Source of the DNA: Deltaproteobacteria bacterium
Lineage (GTDB): Bacteria > Desulfobacterota_B > Binatia > UBA9968
Length of the DNA: 10,178 nt
Assembly (NCBI GenBank): GCA_005879255.1
Contig: VBKY01000318.1
Span: forward strand, 1 to 10,178
Reading direction: 5' to 3'
Shown here piece by piece: positions 1 to 6,127 of this stretch. Position 1 is the stretch's first letter. Each line of letters starts with the position of its first letter. Position numbers and translations under genes: made by a program. A model generated the notes under the pieces. That model saw only the letters and a list, made by a program, of their open reading frames with translations, was not told the origin of the DNA and ran no database searches.

Positions 1-311
1 CGCCGCGTTTTGTCAGCGATCGATGCGACGCCCAGTTCCTTAGCCGCAAGCTCGAGAACCTCTTCTTCAATCAAGCTGACTGCTTTGTCCGGACGATTTG
101 CCGCACTCCAAGACTCGCGGAAAAAGCGGTCTCCTTCTAGCCCGCGATCAGCGAATGCGCGCGCCTCGAGAACCGAAACCATCGCGCCGGAGGGATCAGG
201 CGCGATGAATATCGAAACCACGCCACCGCTCCATGTTGAAGCGCTTGGTTTGAAGCCACGCCAGAGTTCGGGCGGCGTTTCCCACGAGAAAATTTCTTCG
301 CTTTGCGACAT
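1..311 (-). CDS. MOSC domain protein (N-terminal part, runs off left edge)
   Basis: The first 103 residues are visible; the gene continues beyond position 1. The ATG at 311-309 is preceded by GAGGG at 6-nt spacing, which supports this start. Residues 45-103 look like the beginning of a MOSC domain: the stretch ARAFADRGLEGDRFF (residues 50-64) matches the family's 'GleGDRy' motif, and VSLIEEEVLELAAKELG (78-94) matches the following 'vtLie.e.l..la' helix. MOSC proteins are related to the molybdenum-cofactor sulfurase C-terminus and are believed to handle sulfur or Mo-cofactor ligands; most stand-alone members, YiiM and YcbX relatives aside, have no assigned substrate. The conserved cysteine of the family would lie outside the window. 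It lies downstream of the cupin gene on the same strand but is separated from it by a hairpin terminator, so it is probably a separate unit. Family assignment is good; specific function is unknown. Confidence 0.8.
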   Translation of the reverse strand, partial: MSQSEEIFSWETPPELWRGFKPSASTWSGGVVSIFIAPDPSGAMVSVLEARAFADRGLEGDRFFRESWSAANRPDKAVSLIEEEVLELAAKELGVASIADKTR

Positions 312-330
312 ATAAGCCCTCAAAACACGA

Positions 331-356
331 CCGGCCACTGATCCCTCAGTGGCCGG
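331..356 (-). terminator. Hairpin terminator after the cupin gene
   Basis: An 11-bp perfect stem, CCGGCCACTGA paired with TCAGTGGCCGG, closes a 4-nt loop. Read on the minus strand it sits 31 nt after the cupin stop codon and is followed by TCGTGTTTT, an imperfect U-tract. It therefore fits an intrinsic terminator ending the amidohydrolase-cupin unit before the MOSC gene begins. Confidence 0.7.
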
Positions 357-387
357 CGTGAAATTAATCTAACTTTGGAGATCGAAC

Positions 388-870
388 TTATCCGGCCGAG
401 TCCGCGAAATATCGAGTATCCTCGATCGGCGGTACGGTCTTGTTCTCCTCGGAGGAAGCGATAAGCGGCTTGCCGTCCGGGCGAACCCGCATCTCCGTGC
501 CACCCTGGGCTTTGCCCTTGATGCCGGCGCCGACGCGGATCACGACCAAGTTTTCGCTGCCGGTATTGAGATAACGATAATAGGCGCCTTTGGGAATCAT
601 CACGCCCTGATGCTTTTCGACCTTGATCTCGTTGCCGTTTTCATCGAAGACGCTCATTTGCCCTTCGAGCACGATGAACGAATGGTCTTCATCGAGATGA
701 CAGTGAATCTCGTTCTCGCCGCCCTCATAGTTGATCTTGGTGTGAATCCACATCTTGTCGGTTTCCGCGACCAACTGCGTTATCCGGCCCTGCTTCATGT
801 AGGGAGTCCGAAGCGAAAACTTTGGTGTCTCGGGTTTTTGCGTAGGTGCTAATTTTCTTGCCGCTTGCAT
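388..870 (-). CDS. Small single-domain cupin protein
   Basis: A 160-residue cupin. The first conserved motif is around residues 50-70: G51, then H56-C-H58, with D62-H63 where the usual acidic ligand lies, ending VLEG (67-70). The second motif is around 89-102: G89, P93-K-G95 and N102, but Y98 occupies the position that is normally the last metal-binding histidine. The fold is clear, but metal binding may be altered, so it could be a binding or regulatory cupin rather than a dioxygenase. There is no signal peptide, so it should be cytoplasmic. The start at 870 has AAGGAG 5 nt upstream. It begins 21 nt after the stop of the upstream amidohydrolase, so the two are very likely co-transcribed and may act on the same compound. 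The substrate cannot be told from the sequence. Confidence 0.85.
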   Translation of the reverse strand: MQAARKLAPTQKPETPKFSLRTPYMKQGRITQLVAETDKMWIHTKINYEGGENEIHCHLDEDHSFIVLEGQMSVFDENGNEIKVEKHQGVMIPKGAYYRYLNTGSENLVVIRVGAGIKGKAQGGTEMRVRPDGKPLIASSEENKTVPPIEDTRYFADSAG

Positions 871-891
871 GGGAGCTCCTTTCGAGTTGGG

Positions 892-1953
892 TTAATTATT
901 GTTGATGCCGTCCAGCTTGAGATCGTAGAGCTTGATGACGTTAGTGCGGACGACTTTGCTAAGTATATCTTTGGGCAAATGACCTAACTCTCTCGCGATC
1001 ACGTCCCGCGAATGCGGCCATGTCGACGCGGCGTGGGGATAGTCATTGGACCACATGAAGGTGTCCTGTCCGAAGTCTTCCATTAGGCGGCCGCCGGCCG
1101 GATCGCTGAAAAAAGTAGCATAGAGCTGCTCTCTAACATAATCGCCGGGCAACTTTTTCATATACGGCAGCGGCGCTCTGGGGCTGTGGCGGACGTAGTA
1201 CTTGTCCCACTCATGGACGAAGAAAGGAATCCATCCTACTTCGTTTTCAACATAGACGAATTTCAATTTGGGGAATCTTTCCATGACGCCGCTGAAGACC
1301 AGGTCGAACAAAGTATTGGCGGCGTCGGCAAGCTTCTGATTGACGGTCATCCTGTAGACGTCGAGCCCTTTCCGTTCGAAGCGGCTGTAGTTGAATCCGG
1401 TCAGGATATGCAGGTTCGGCGGCATGTTGAGCGCTTGTGATGCTTCCCAGAACGGATCGTAATAGTCGCTGGTAAAGGATAAGTGCTCGGGCGGAACTTG
1501 CCAGATCAAAGAGCCGACTAATCCGGCTTTCTTGCAACGCTCGAGCTCTTTGATGGCGTTCTTGATGTTGTAAAGCGAGATCATTGGGATACCGACCAAT
1601 CGACCCGGCGCAACTTTGCAGTAATCGATCAGCCAGTCGTTGGCGATCTGAAAGCAAGCTTCCTGGACATCGGCGTCTTCCAGCGCGAATAGTCGAAGAC
1701 CAAACGTCGGGTACAATACCTCCGCGCTGACTCCATCCACTTCCATCTCTCCCAGTCGCGCTCTCGGGTCCCAGCCGCCGGGCTTTTCTCCCGGAGCATT
1801 GCGCCCCGGAAATTTGGGGTATTTGGCCAGGAGACTCGGTGTCAGGTTCTTTGTCCACAGATCCGCCGGCTCCATGATATGTGAATCCGCCGAGACGATT
1901 TTTTGATCGGCTAAAACTTCTTCCGCAGTAGGCTTAGCAGCGGTAATACTCAT
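892..1953 (-). CDS. Amidohydrolase family 2 metal-dependent hydrolase/decarboxylase
   Basis: A 353-residue TIM-barrel enzyme of the amidohydrolase-2 group (relatives of ACMSD and gamma-resorcylate decarboxylase). Visible hallmarks: strand 1 motif ADSHIMEP with D23 and H25 in place of the HxH pair; H182 (LHIL); the FPKLKFVYVENEVGW segment (227-241) with E236; and SNDYPH (302-307) with the catalytic/metal D304. Length is typical. Members hydrolyse or, more often, decarboxylate aromatic and related carboxylic acids in the cytoplasm; which reaction applies here cannot be read. AGGAGG at 1962-1967 lies 8 nt before the ATG. It heads a unit with the cupin downstream, and is divergent from the TPR gene at 2087, with 133 nt between them. 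It is related in fold and motifs to the second amidohydrolase at 7616-8698, but the two are clearly diverged. Confidence 0.9.
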   Translation of the reverse strand: MSITAAKPTAEEVLADQKIVSADSHIMEPADLWTKNLTPSLLAKYPKFPGRNAPGEKPGGWDPRARLGEMEVDGVSAEVLYPTFGLRLFALEDADVQEACFQIANDWLIDYCKVAPGRLVGIPMISLYNIKNAIKELERCKKAGLVGSLIWQVPPEHLSFTSDYYDPFWEASQALNMPPNLHILTGFNYSRFERKGLDVYRMTVNQKLADAANTLFDLVFSGVMERFPKLKFVYVENEVGWIPFFVHEWDKYYVRHSPRAPLPYMKKLPGDYVREQLYATFFSDPAGGRLMEDFGQDTFMWSNDYPHAASTWPHSRDVIARELGHLPKDILSKVVRTNVIKLYDLKLDGINNN

Positions 1954-2007
1954 AGATGACTCCTCCTGTGAGAGTACTTATTATTTTCAGAGATTTATTC
2001 CTTTTTC

Positions 2008-2025
2008 GGCGCTTTGTCCAGCGCC
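2008..2025. other. Short hairpin between divergent genes
   Basis: GGCGCT and AGCGCC form a perfect 6-bp stem around TTGTCC in the 133-nt region between the divergent amidohydrolase and TPR genes. It is followed on the plus strand by AACGACGG and on the minus strand by GAAAAAGG, so it lacks a U-tract in either direction and is not a convincing terminator. It lies in the likely promoter region, so a regulatory role is possible but unproven. Confidence 0.25.
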
Positions 2026-2086
2026 AACGACGGCGGTCGGCGCGAATTGGACATTGACACGAGCATAAGTTAAACCAATTTGTGGA

Positions 2087-2932
2087 ATGAGTACTAAAAC
2101 GAAACGATTTTGGTTTTGGTTCGGGATTTCATTGGCAACTCCTGCGATGCTTTTAGCGGGGGAGGCCCAAAATGCCTTCAACGAAGGGGTAAAACTTTAC
2201 AAAGCGGCCAAGTATAAAGAAGCAATTGCCGCGTATAACCGCGCCATCAAGGCTTCGGCCAAATCAGAGGAGGCTTACAACAATCGCGGCTTGGCCTATT
2301 TCAAACTGGGCCAAAACGATAATGCTCTCAAAGATTACGATGAAGCGTTGAAACTCAATCCTAAGCTGACCGATGCGCGCTTTAACCGGGGAAACGCTTA
2401 TTACCAACAAAAGCAATACGACCGCGCGATCAAAGACTACGATGAAGTTATTGCGCAAAATTCCAAGACGCCCAAGGGTTTTCGCCAACGCGGGCTCGCA
2501 TTCCTGAGTCTCAACCAGTTAGATAAAGCGATACAAGATTTTACCGAGGCCCAGAAACTGGATCCAAAGGACGCGGAAATTTATTACCATCGCGGCCTCG
2601 CCTACCGGCGCCTCGGCAAAAACGATCAAGCCGTCCAAGACTATTCCGAAGCGATCAAGCTCGACCCGAAGAACGCCGAGACCTATAACAACCGCGCCAA
2701 CGCTTACTCTCTACTCGGAAAGTACGACGACGCCGTCAAGGATTACGATGAAGCGATCAAGCTCAATGCCAAGAACGCCAACATTTACGCAAATCGCGGC
2801 GTCATCAGAGCGCGCCAAGGTAAACCCGACGACGCGCAAAGAGATTTCCAGAAGGCTGTCGAATTAGATCCCAGCCTGAAAGCCAAGCTCGATCCGCTGA
2901 TGGTCGAGCAAAAAGGCGCCGGCAAACGATAA
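2087..2932 (+). CDS. Exported TPR-repeat protein (7 repeats)
   Basis: A 281-residue protein made almost wholly of tetratricopeptide repeats. Residues 1-26 look like a Sec signal: basic MSTKTKR, then a hydrophobic stretch, with likely cleavage around AGEA (24-27). Seven contiguous 34-residue TPR units follow without gaps, at 27-60, 61-94, 95-128, 129-162, 163-196, 197-230 and 231-264, each with the typical pattern of A-Y-NRG-AY near the start, A-I-DY in the second helix, and LNP/LDP at the turn. A short charged tail (265-281) ends the protein. There is no enzymatic domain. TPR arrays form superhelical scaffolds for protein-protein contacts; if exported, this one would act in the periplasm. It is a paralogue of the next gene: the last repeat and tail of both share the pattern RG.IR, DFQKA and KAKL/KKKL. 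No strong Shine-Dalgarno is seen before the ATG (GTGGA only), so the start is reasonable but not certain. Confidence 0.85.
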   Translation: MSTKTKRFWFWFGISLATPAMLLAGEAQNAFNEGVKLYKAAKYKEAIAAYNRAIKASAKSEEAYNNRGLAYFKLGQNDNALKDYDEALKLNPKLTDARFNRGNAYYQQKQYDRAIKDYDEVIAQNSKTPKGFRQRGLAFLSLNQLDKAIQDFTEAQKLDPKDAEIYYHRGLAYRRLGKNDQAVQDYSEAIKLDPKNAETYNNRANAYSLLGKYDDAVKDYDEAIKLNAKNANIYANRGVIRARQGKPDDAQRDFQKAVELDPSLKAKLDPLMVEQKGAGKR

Positions 2933-2997
2933 CAACGACATGATACGACCCTGCTCACTCATCACGAAGGGCCCACTGCGGCATAGCCGCAACCACA

Positions 2998-3107
2998 GGG
3001 GACTGGCTACTTTTGCGATTACCGGTCATGGGGACAGGCAACTTTTAGAACTACAAAAAGCAGCCAGTCCCCGACAAACGACGTCAGCGAAAAAGTTGCC
3101 TGTCCCC
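2998..3107. repeat. REP-like quadruplet of 17-nt inverted elements
   Basis: Four copies of a 17-nt element lie between the TPR genes. A is GGGGACTGGCTACTTTT (2998-3014) and B is GGGGACAGGCAACTTTT (3030-3046), both in forward orientation. A' (3056-3072) and B' (3091-3107) are inverted. B and B' are perfect complements (17/17), and A and A' match at 16/17. The order A-B-A'-B' is interleaved. Mixed pairings A/B' and B/A' are worse by 2 and 3 mismatches. This style of short GGGGAC...CTTTT palindromic repeat resembles REP elements mobilised by RAYT (TnpA-REP) proteins; no such transposase is in the window. A small hairpin, TGCGGC-ATA-GCCGCA (2977-2991), lies just upstream. Confidence 0.75.
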
Positions 3108-3133
3108 GGTTCGCACGTTGCGGGGGAGGATAA

Positions 3134-3139
3134 AGGAGG
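3134..3139 (+). promoter_or_regulatory. Shine-Dalgarno that sets a TTG start
   Basis: AGGAGG sits 7 nt before the TTG at 3147, within a purine-rich run (about 3120-3142). It decides the start of the second TPR gene: the first in-frame ATG (2940) would place about 69 residues of translated REP-like repeat before an internal signal peptide, whereas TTG at 3147 puts the signal peptide at the very N-terminus. Confidence 0.7.
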
Positions 3140-3146
3140 GGGTTGG

Positions 3147-4199
3147 TTGTGTCTGAGGCGTGCCGGGCTGTTATGCGCTCTCCTCTTGTACGCTGCCGCG
3201 CCAGTCTGGCCAGGCCAGGCGGACGATCCGCTCAAGGCTGCGCTCGAGCTGCACGATTCCGGCAAAGTAAAAGAAGCGATTCAGGAATACGACAAAGTCA
3301 TCAAGGCCCAGCCGAAACTCGCCGAAGCCTACTTCAACCGGGGCAACGCCTACTACGACCTTGGGCAGCATCAGCAAGCGATCAAAGATTTTGGCCAAGC
3401 GATACGTCTGAATCCCAAGGACGCCGAGGCTTACTACAATCGCGGCAATGCTTACCGCCGGCTCAAGCAGGACCCGGCGGCGCTCAACGACTACAGCGCG
3501 GCAATCAAATTAAACCCGGATGACGCGCGAAGTTATACCAACCGCGGCAGCATTCTTTTCGACGCGCGGCGCTACGAGGCGGCGGCAAAGGATTTTAGCG
3601 AAGCGATCAGGATAGAGTCTAAGGACGCGCAAAATTATTACAATCGCGGTAACAGCTACCTGGCATTGGAAAAGAAACAAGATGCCATCGCAGACTACGA
3701 TGCCGCTCTCAGTCGAGATCCGACGCTCGCGGAGGCCTACTATAATCGCGGTATTGCCCACACCGACTCAGGCAACTACGACAGCGCGATTCGCGACTTC
3801 GACGAGGTCATTCGCTTGAACCCGAAATCCGCCGAAGCGTTCTACAATCGCGGCCTGGCGAAAATGAAGAGCAGCAAGTACGAAGAAGCCATCGAGGATT
3901 ACAGCGAAGCAATGCGTATCAATCCAAAAGACCCGGAAGCGCCGTTTAATCGCGGTCTGGCTCATCTCAGAATCGATAAATACGATTACGCTGCGCGAGA
4001 TTTTAGTGAAGTGATTACTATGCAACCGAAGAATGCCGACGCCTATGTTTATCGGGGTATCATTCGCACCTACCAGAACAAAGAAAAAGAGGCGGACGCG
4101 GACTTTCAAAAAGCATTTCAGCTGAACCCCGCTCTCAAGAAAAAACTTCAGCCGATCATCGATGAAGCCAAAGCCAAGGCCAAAGCGCAGGCCAAATGA
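3147..4199 (+). CDS. Exported TPR-repeat protein (9 repeats), TTG start
   Basis: Starting at TTG 3147 the protein has 350 residues. Residues 1-24 form a classic signal peptide (M-C-L-R-R, then hydrophobic GLLCALLLYAAAP, with cleavage near PGQA/DD). Nine gapless 34-residue TPR units follow (25-330), then a lysine/alanine-rich tail of 20 residues. Repeats carry the A-A-Y-NRG-AY and DY/DF signatures and LNP turns. There is no catalytic domain. It is a paralogue of the gene at 2087, with two more repeats, and same-strand adjacency suggests tandem duplication followed by repeat gain or loss. The two genes may be co-transcribed across the 214-nt gap, but the REP-like block between them could separate or modulate expression. 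An in-frame ATG exists at 2940, but that extension reads straight through the inverted repeats and is unlikely to be translated. The role is probably periplasmic scaffold or chaperone-like, but this is inferred from fold only. Confidence 0.85.
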   Translation: MCLRRAGLLCALLLYAAAPVWPGQADDPLKAALELHDSGKVKEAIQEYDKVIKAQPKLAEAYFNRGNAYYDLGQHQQAIKDFGQAIRLNPKDAEAYYNRGNAYRRLKQDPAALNDYSAAIKLNPDDARSYTNRGSILFDARRYEAAAKDFSEAIRIESKDAQNYYNRGNSYLALEKKQDAIADYDAALSRDPTLAEAYYNRGIAHTDSGNYDSAIRDFDEVIRLNPKSAEAFYNRGLAKMKSSKYEEAIEDYSEAMRINPKDPEAPFNRGLAHLRIDKYDYAARDFSEVITMQPKNADAYVYRGIIRTYQNKEKEADADFQKAFQLNPALKKKLQPIIDEAKAKAKAQAK

Positions 4200-4288
4200 T
4201 CATTTGATTTGCCGCACTGACGCAATGGCGAGTCTAGTCCGATGACGATTCTGCTGAAAAACCGTAGGAATGCTTCGACTAGGCTCAT

Positions 4289-4397
4289 ACTTCGGCAAGC
4301 TCAGTAGAACGGAAAGTCTCCAATGATTTCCACCGCTCTTCCGTTCGTTCCATCGTCAAGCTCAGGACTGGCTCTGAGGTTCTCGAAGGATGAACGG
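4289..4397. repeat. Degenerate palindromic repeat in the 4200-4506 gap
   Basis: The 307-nt gap before the ATPase gene holds no credible ORF but contains repeat remnants. CTTCGGCAAGCTCAGTAGAACGG (around 4290-4312) resembles ATCGTCAAGCTCAGGACTGG (around 4352-4371). The segment 4341-4397 is an imperfect palindrome: CCGTTCGTTCC at the left end is partly complementary to GGATGAACGG at the right end, with CTCAG and CTGAG arms close to the centre. This resembles the 'TTCGACAAGCTCAGGA' type of intergenic repeat seen in many genomes, in decayed form. No T-tract follows. The rest of the gap shows no clear promoter. Confidence 0.5.
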
Positions 4398-4506
4398 TTG
4401 GTTTTTAAGCAGAATCGATAACCGAGCCAGACCCTGTTGCAATCGGTGGCGGCATGCGACATTCAATTTAACGTGCGCCCATTCACCACGACTGAAAATG
4501 TAAAAT

Positions 4507-6093
4507 ATGGGTGAAACTCGCGTAGATCTGCTGCACCTTCTGGAAGACTTGCGGGACGCTTACCCCGGCTCTCTCGAAGAGACCATGCTCACCGAGATCA
4601 TGGCCAACGCGCTCGATTCCGGCGCTTCCTTGATTGCCTTTGAATCCAACCCCGCACAATACACGTTGACGGTGGTCGATAACGGCTCGGGAATGCAGCG
4701 GCGCGAGCTGGCGCGTTTTCACGATATCGCGGCCAGTACAAAGATCCGCGGTCAAGGCATCGGTTTCGCCGGTGTCGGCATCAAGCTGGGACTGCTCGTC
4801 TGCGAAGAGGTTCTGACGGAAACCCGACGCGGCAAGAGCCATGTGGCGACCTCCTGGCATATGGCGTCGCGCCATCGCGCGCCCTGGAAGTGGGTTCCTG
4901 TTCCCGGGCTGCTGGCCGAGCGCGGCACCGCGGTCCGCCTCAAGCTCCGTAACCCGTTATCACCTTTGCTCGACGCGGGCTTTCTCGAGGGAACGCTGCG
5001 CCGGCACTTTCAACCGTTGCTCGACCCCGCCTTCGATGATTTTCTCGCGGCGCACTACCCCAAAGGAATCGCCATTCAAGTCAATGGCCGGCGCTTGGAA
5101 AGGCAGCGCTCGCTCGCGCCGCTCCAGGCGGCATTGGAGATTCGCTTGCTGCGCAAACGTAAACCATCGGCGATGGGTTACCTGACGCGCGAAAATGCCG
5201 CGCTGACCGAAGACCTGCGCGGCTTAGCGATCAGCACCTTCGGCAAGGTCATCCGGCGCGGCTGGGATTGGCTCGGGATGAGCCCCGCCGCGCCGGAACG
5301 GATCGGCGGATTGATCGAAGTGCCGGAGCTAGCTTCATGCTTGACATTGAACAAGGGAGATTTCATTCGCACTGGTGCCCGCGGCGGGACTTATCTCGCG
5401 TTTCGAAAGGCGATTCAGGAAGCGGTCGCCCGGCAGCTCGCTGAGTGGGGCGACGCGCAACCATCGAGTGAGCAGGCGCCGCCGCGCGAGGTGCGGCCTT
5501 TGCAGCGAGATCTGGCTCACTTGCTGGAAGATCTCGCCATCGACTTTCCACTGCTCGCCAGTCTCGTTGAACAGCGCGCCGGCGGACAGAAACGGCTCCC
5601 GCTCGGCGCCCGTGGAAATGGCGACGCGCGCAGCTTCGTCGCCGCGTCCGTGACCGCACTGGCCGAAAGCGAGAAGAGTCGCGGCGAAGTGATGCATTCG
5701 CTCGGCGAAGAAATAGCGACTGAAACCCCAACCGTGAACGAACCAGGGCCCGAACTGACCAAACCGGAGCACGAGCTTCAGTTGCCAGGCAATAGCGGTA
5801 CTCGCCGGCCGGCGCATTACGGTCTCGATATCCAATTCGAAGATCGTCCAGATGAAATGAATTTGGGACGCCTGATCGAGTCCACCGTCTGGGTCAACCG
5901 CGCTCACCCGGCTTACCACCGCGCTAATGCGTCGCGCTCCCTCGGTTATCACATCGCGCTCACGGTGGCGATGGCGCTCGCGCCGCTAGCGGTGGAGCCG
6001 ATGAATCAGAACGCCTTCGTGCTCGCTTTTCTTTCCCGCTGGGGCGAAGCGATCGACAGGCCCGCTTCCCGGCGTCGCGTGAAGCGAAGCTAG
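4507..6093 (+). CDS. Stand-alone GHKL-family ATPase (MutL/MORC/Hsp90-like)
   Basis: A 528-residue protein with an N-terminal Bergerat-fold ATPase. The N-box EIMANALDSGA (30-40) has E30 and N34 at the same spacing as the general base and Mg ligand of MutL. DNGSG (58-62) is the G1 box, GQGIGFAGVGIKLG (82-95) is the ATP-lid/G2 region, and RGTAVRL (139-145) supplies the conserved GT. All catalytic residues are present, so ATP binding and slow hydrolysis are expected. A second, transducer-like region runs to about 310. A charged, proline-rich linker follows (about 315-435, low complexity), with a further short domain (about 436-515) ending in a hydrophobic helix. I do not recognise the C-terminal part. 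LLEDLRDAYP (11-20) is echoed by LLEDLAIDFP (339-348). It is not full-length MutL, GyrB or Hsp90. No good Shine-Dalgarno precedes the ATG. It stands alone, convergent with the Rieske gene 34 nt downstream. The cellular role is unknown. Confidence 0.85.
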   Translation: MGETRVDLLHLLEDLRDAYPGSLEETMLTEIMANALDSGASLIAFESNPAQYTLTVVDNGSGMQRRELARFHDIAASTKIRGQGIGFAGVGIKLGLLVCEEVLTETRRGKSHVATSWHMASRHRAPWKWVPVPGLLAERGTAVRLKLRNPLSPLLDAGFLEGTLRRHFQPLLDPAFDDFLAAHYPKGIAIQVNGRRLERQRSLAPLQAALEIRLLRKRKPSAMGYLTRENAALTEDLRGLAISTFGKVIRRGWDWLGMSPAAPERIGGLIEVPELASCLTLNKGDFIRTGARGGTYLAFRKAIQEAVARQLAEWGDAQPSSEQAPPREVRPLQRDLAHLLEDLAIDFPLLASLVEQRAGGQKRLPLGARGNGDARSFVAASVTALAESEKSRGEVMHSLGEEIATETPTVNEPGPELTKPEHELQLPGNSGTRRPAHYGLDIQFEDRPDEMNLGRLIESTVWVNRAHPAYHRANASRSLGYHIALTVAMALAPLAVEPMNQNAFVLAFLSRWGEAIDRPASRRRVKRS

Positions 6094-6127
6094 CCGCGGC
6101 GCGTTGCGACTTAACTTAAGGGCGGGA

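Noticed and set aside
10..315. Plus-strand ORF of 101 codons opposite the MOSC gene
   Set aside because: The minus-strand frame encodes recognisable MOSC motifs with a ribosome site; the plus-strand translation is serine/arginine-rich with no motif.
1247..1858. 203-codon minus-strand ORF inside the first amidohydrolase
   Set aside because: Alternative frame of a clearly recognisable enzyme; composition is arginine/serine/glutamine-rich without motifs.
1995..2020. Minus-strand TGGACA with TAAATC 17 nt on, as promoter of the amidohydrolase-cupin unit
   Set aside because: The -10 match is only three of six; too weak to list as a feature, although some promoter must lie here.
2054..2082. TTGACA (2054-2059) as a -35 box for the first TPR gene
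   Set aside because: No acceptable -10 hexamer at 16-18 nt, and transcription would start almost at the ATG.
1987..2181. Minus-strand 64-codon ORF across the divergent promoter region
   Set aside because: It overlaps the signal-peptide region of the TPR gene, has no motif, and its start lacks a ribosome site.
2998..3107. CRISPR-like array
   Set aside because: The units are inverted rather than direct repeats, only two per orientation, and spacing is irregular; no cas genes are nearby.
2940..3146. N-terminal extension of the second TPR protein from ATG 2940
   Set aside because: It would translate the inverted-repeat block and bury the signal peptide; the TTG at 3147 has a strong Shine-Dalgarno.
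4194..4205. Perfect 12-bp palindrome AAATGATCATTT over the stop of the second TPR gene
   Set aside because: Short, without loop or U-tract, and expected by chance at this length with a stop codon in AT-rich context.
4501..4509. TAAAAT directly before the ATPase ATG as a -10 box
   Set aside because: Transcription would begin downstream of the ATG; it is more likely an AT-rich leader.
5335..5952. Minus-strand 205-codon ORF opposite the GHKL ATPase
   Set aside because: It is a shadow of the intact ATPase frame, with no recognisable motif and no ribosome site.
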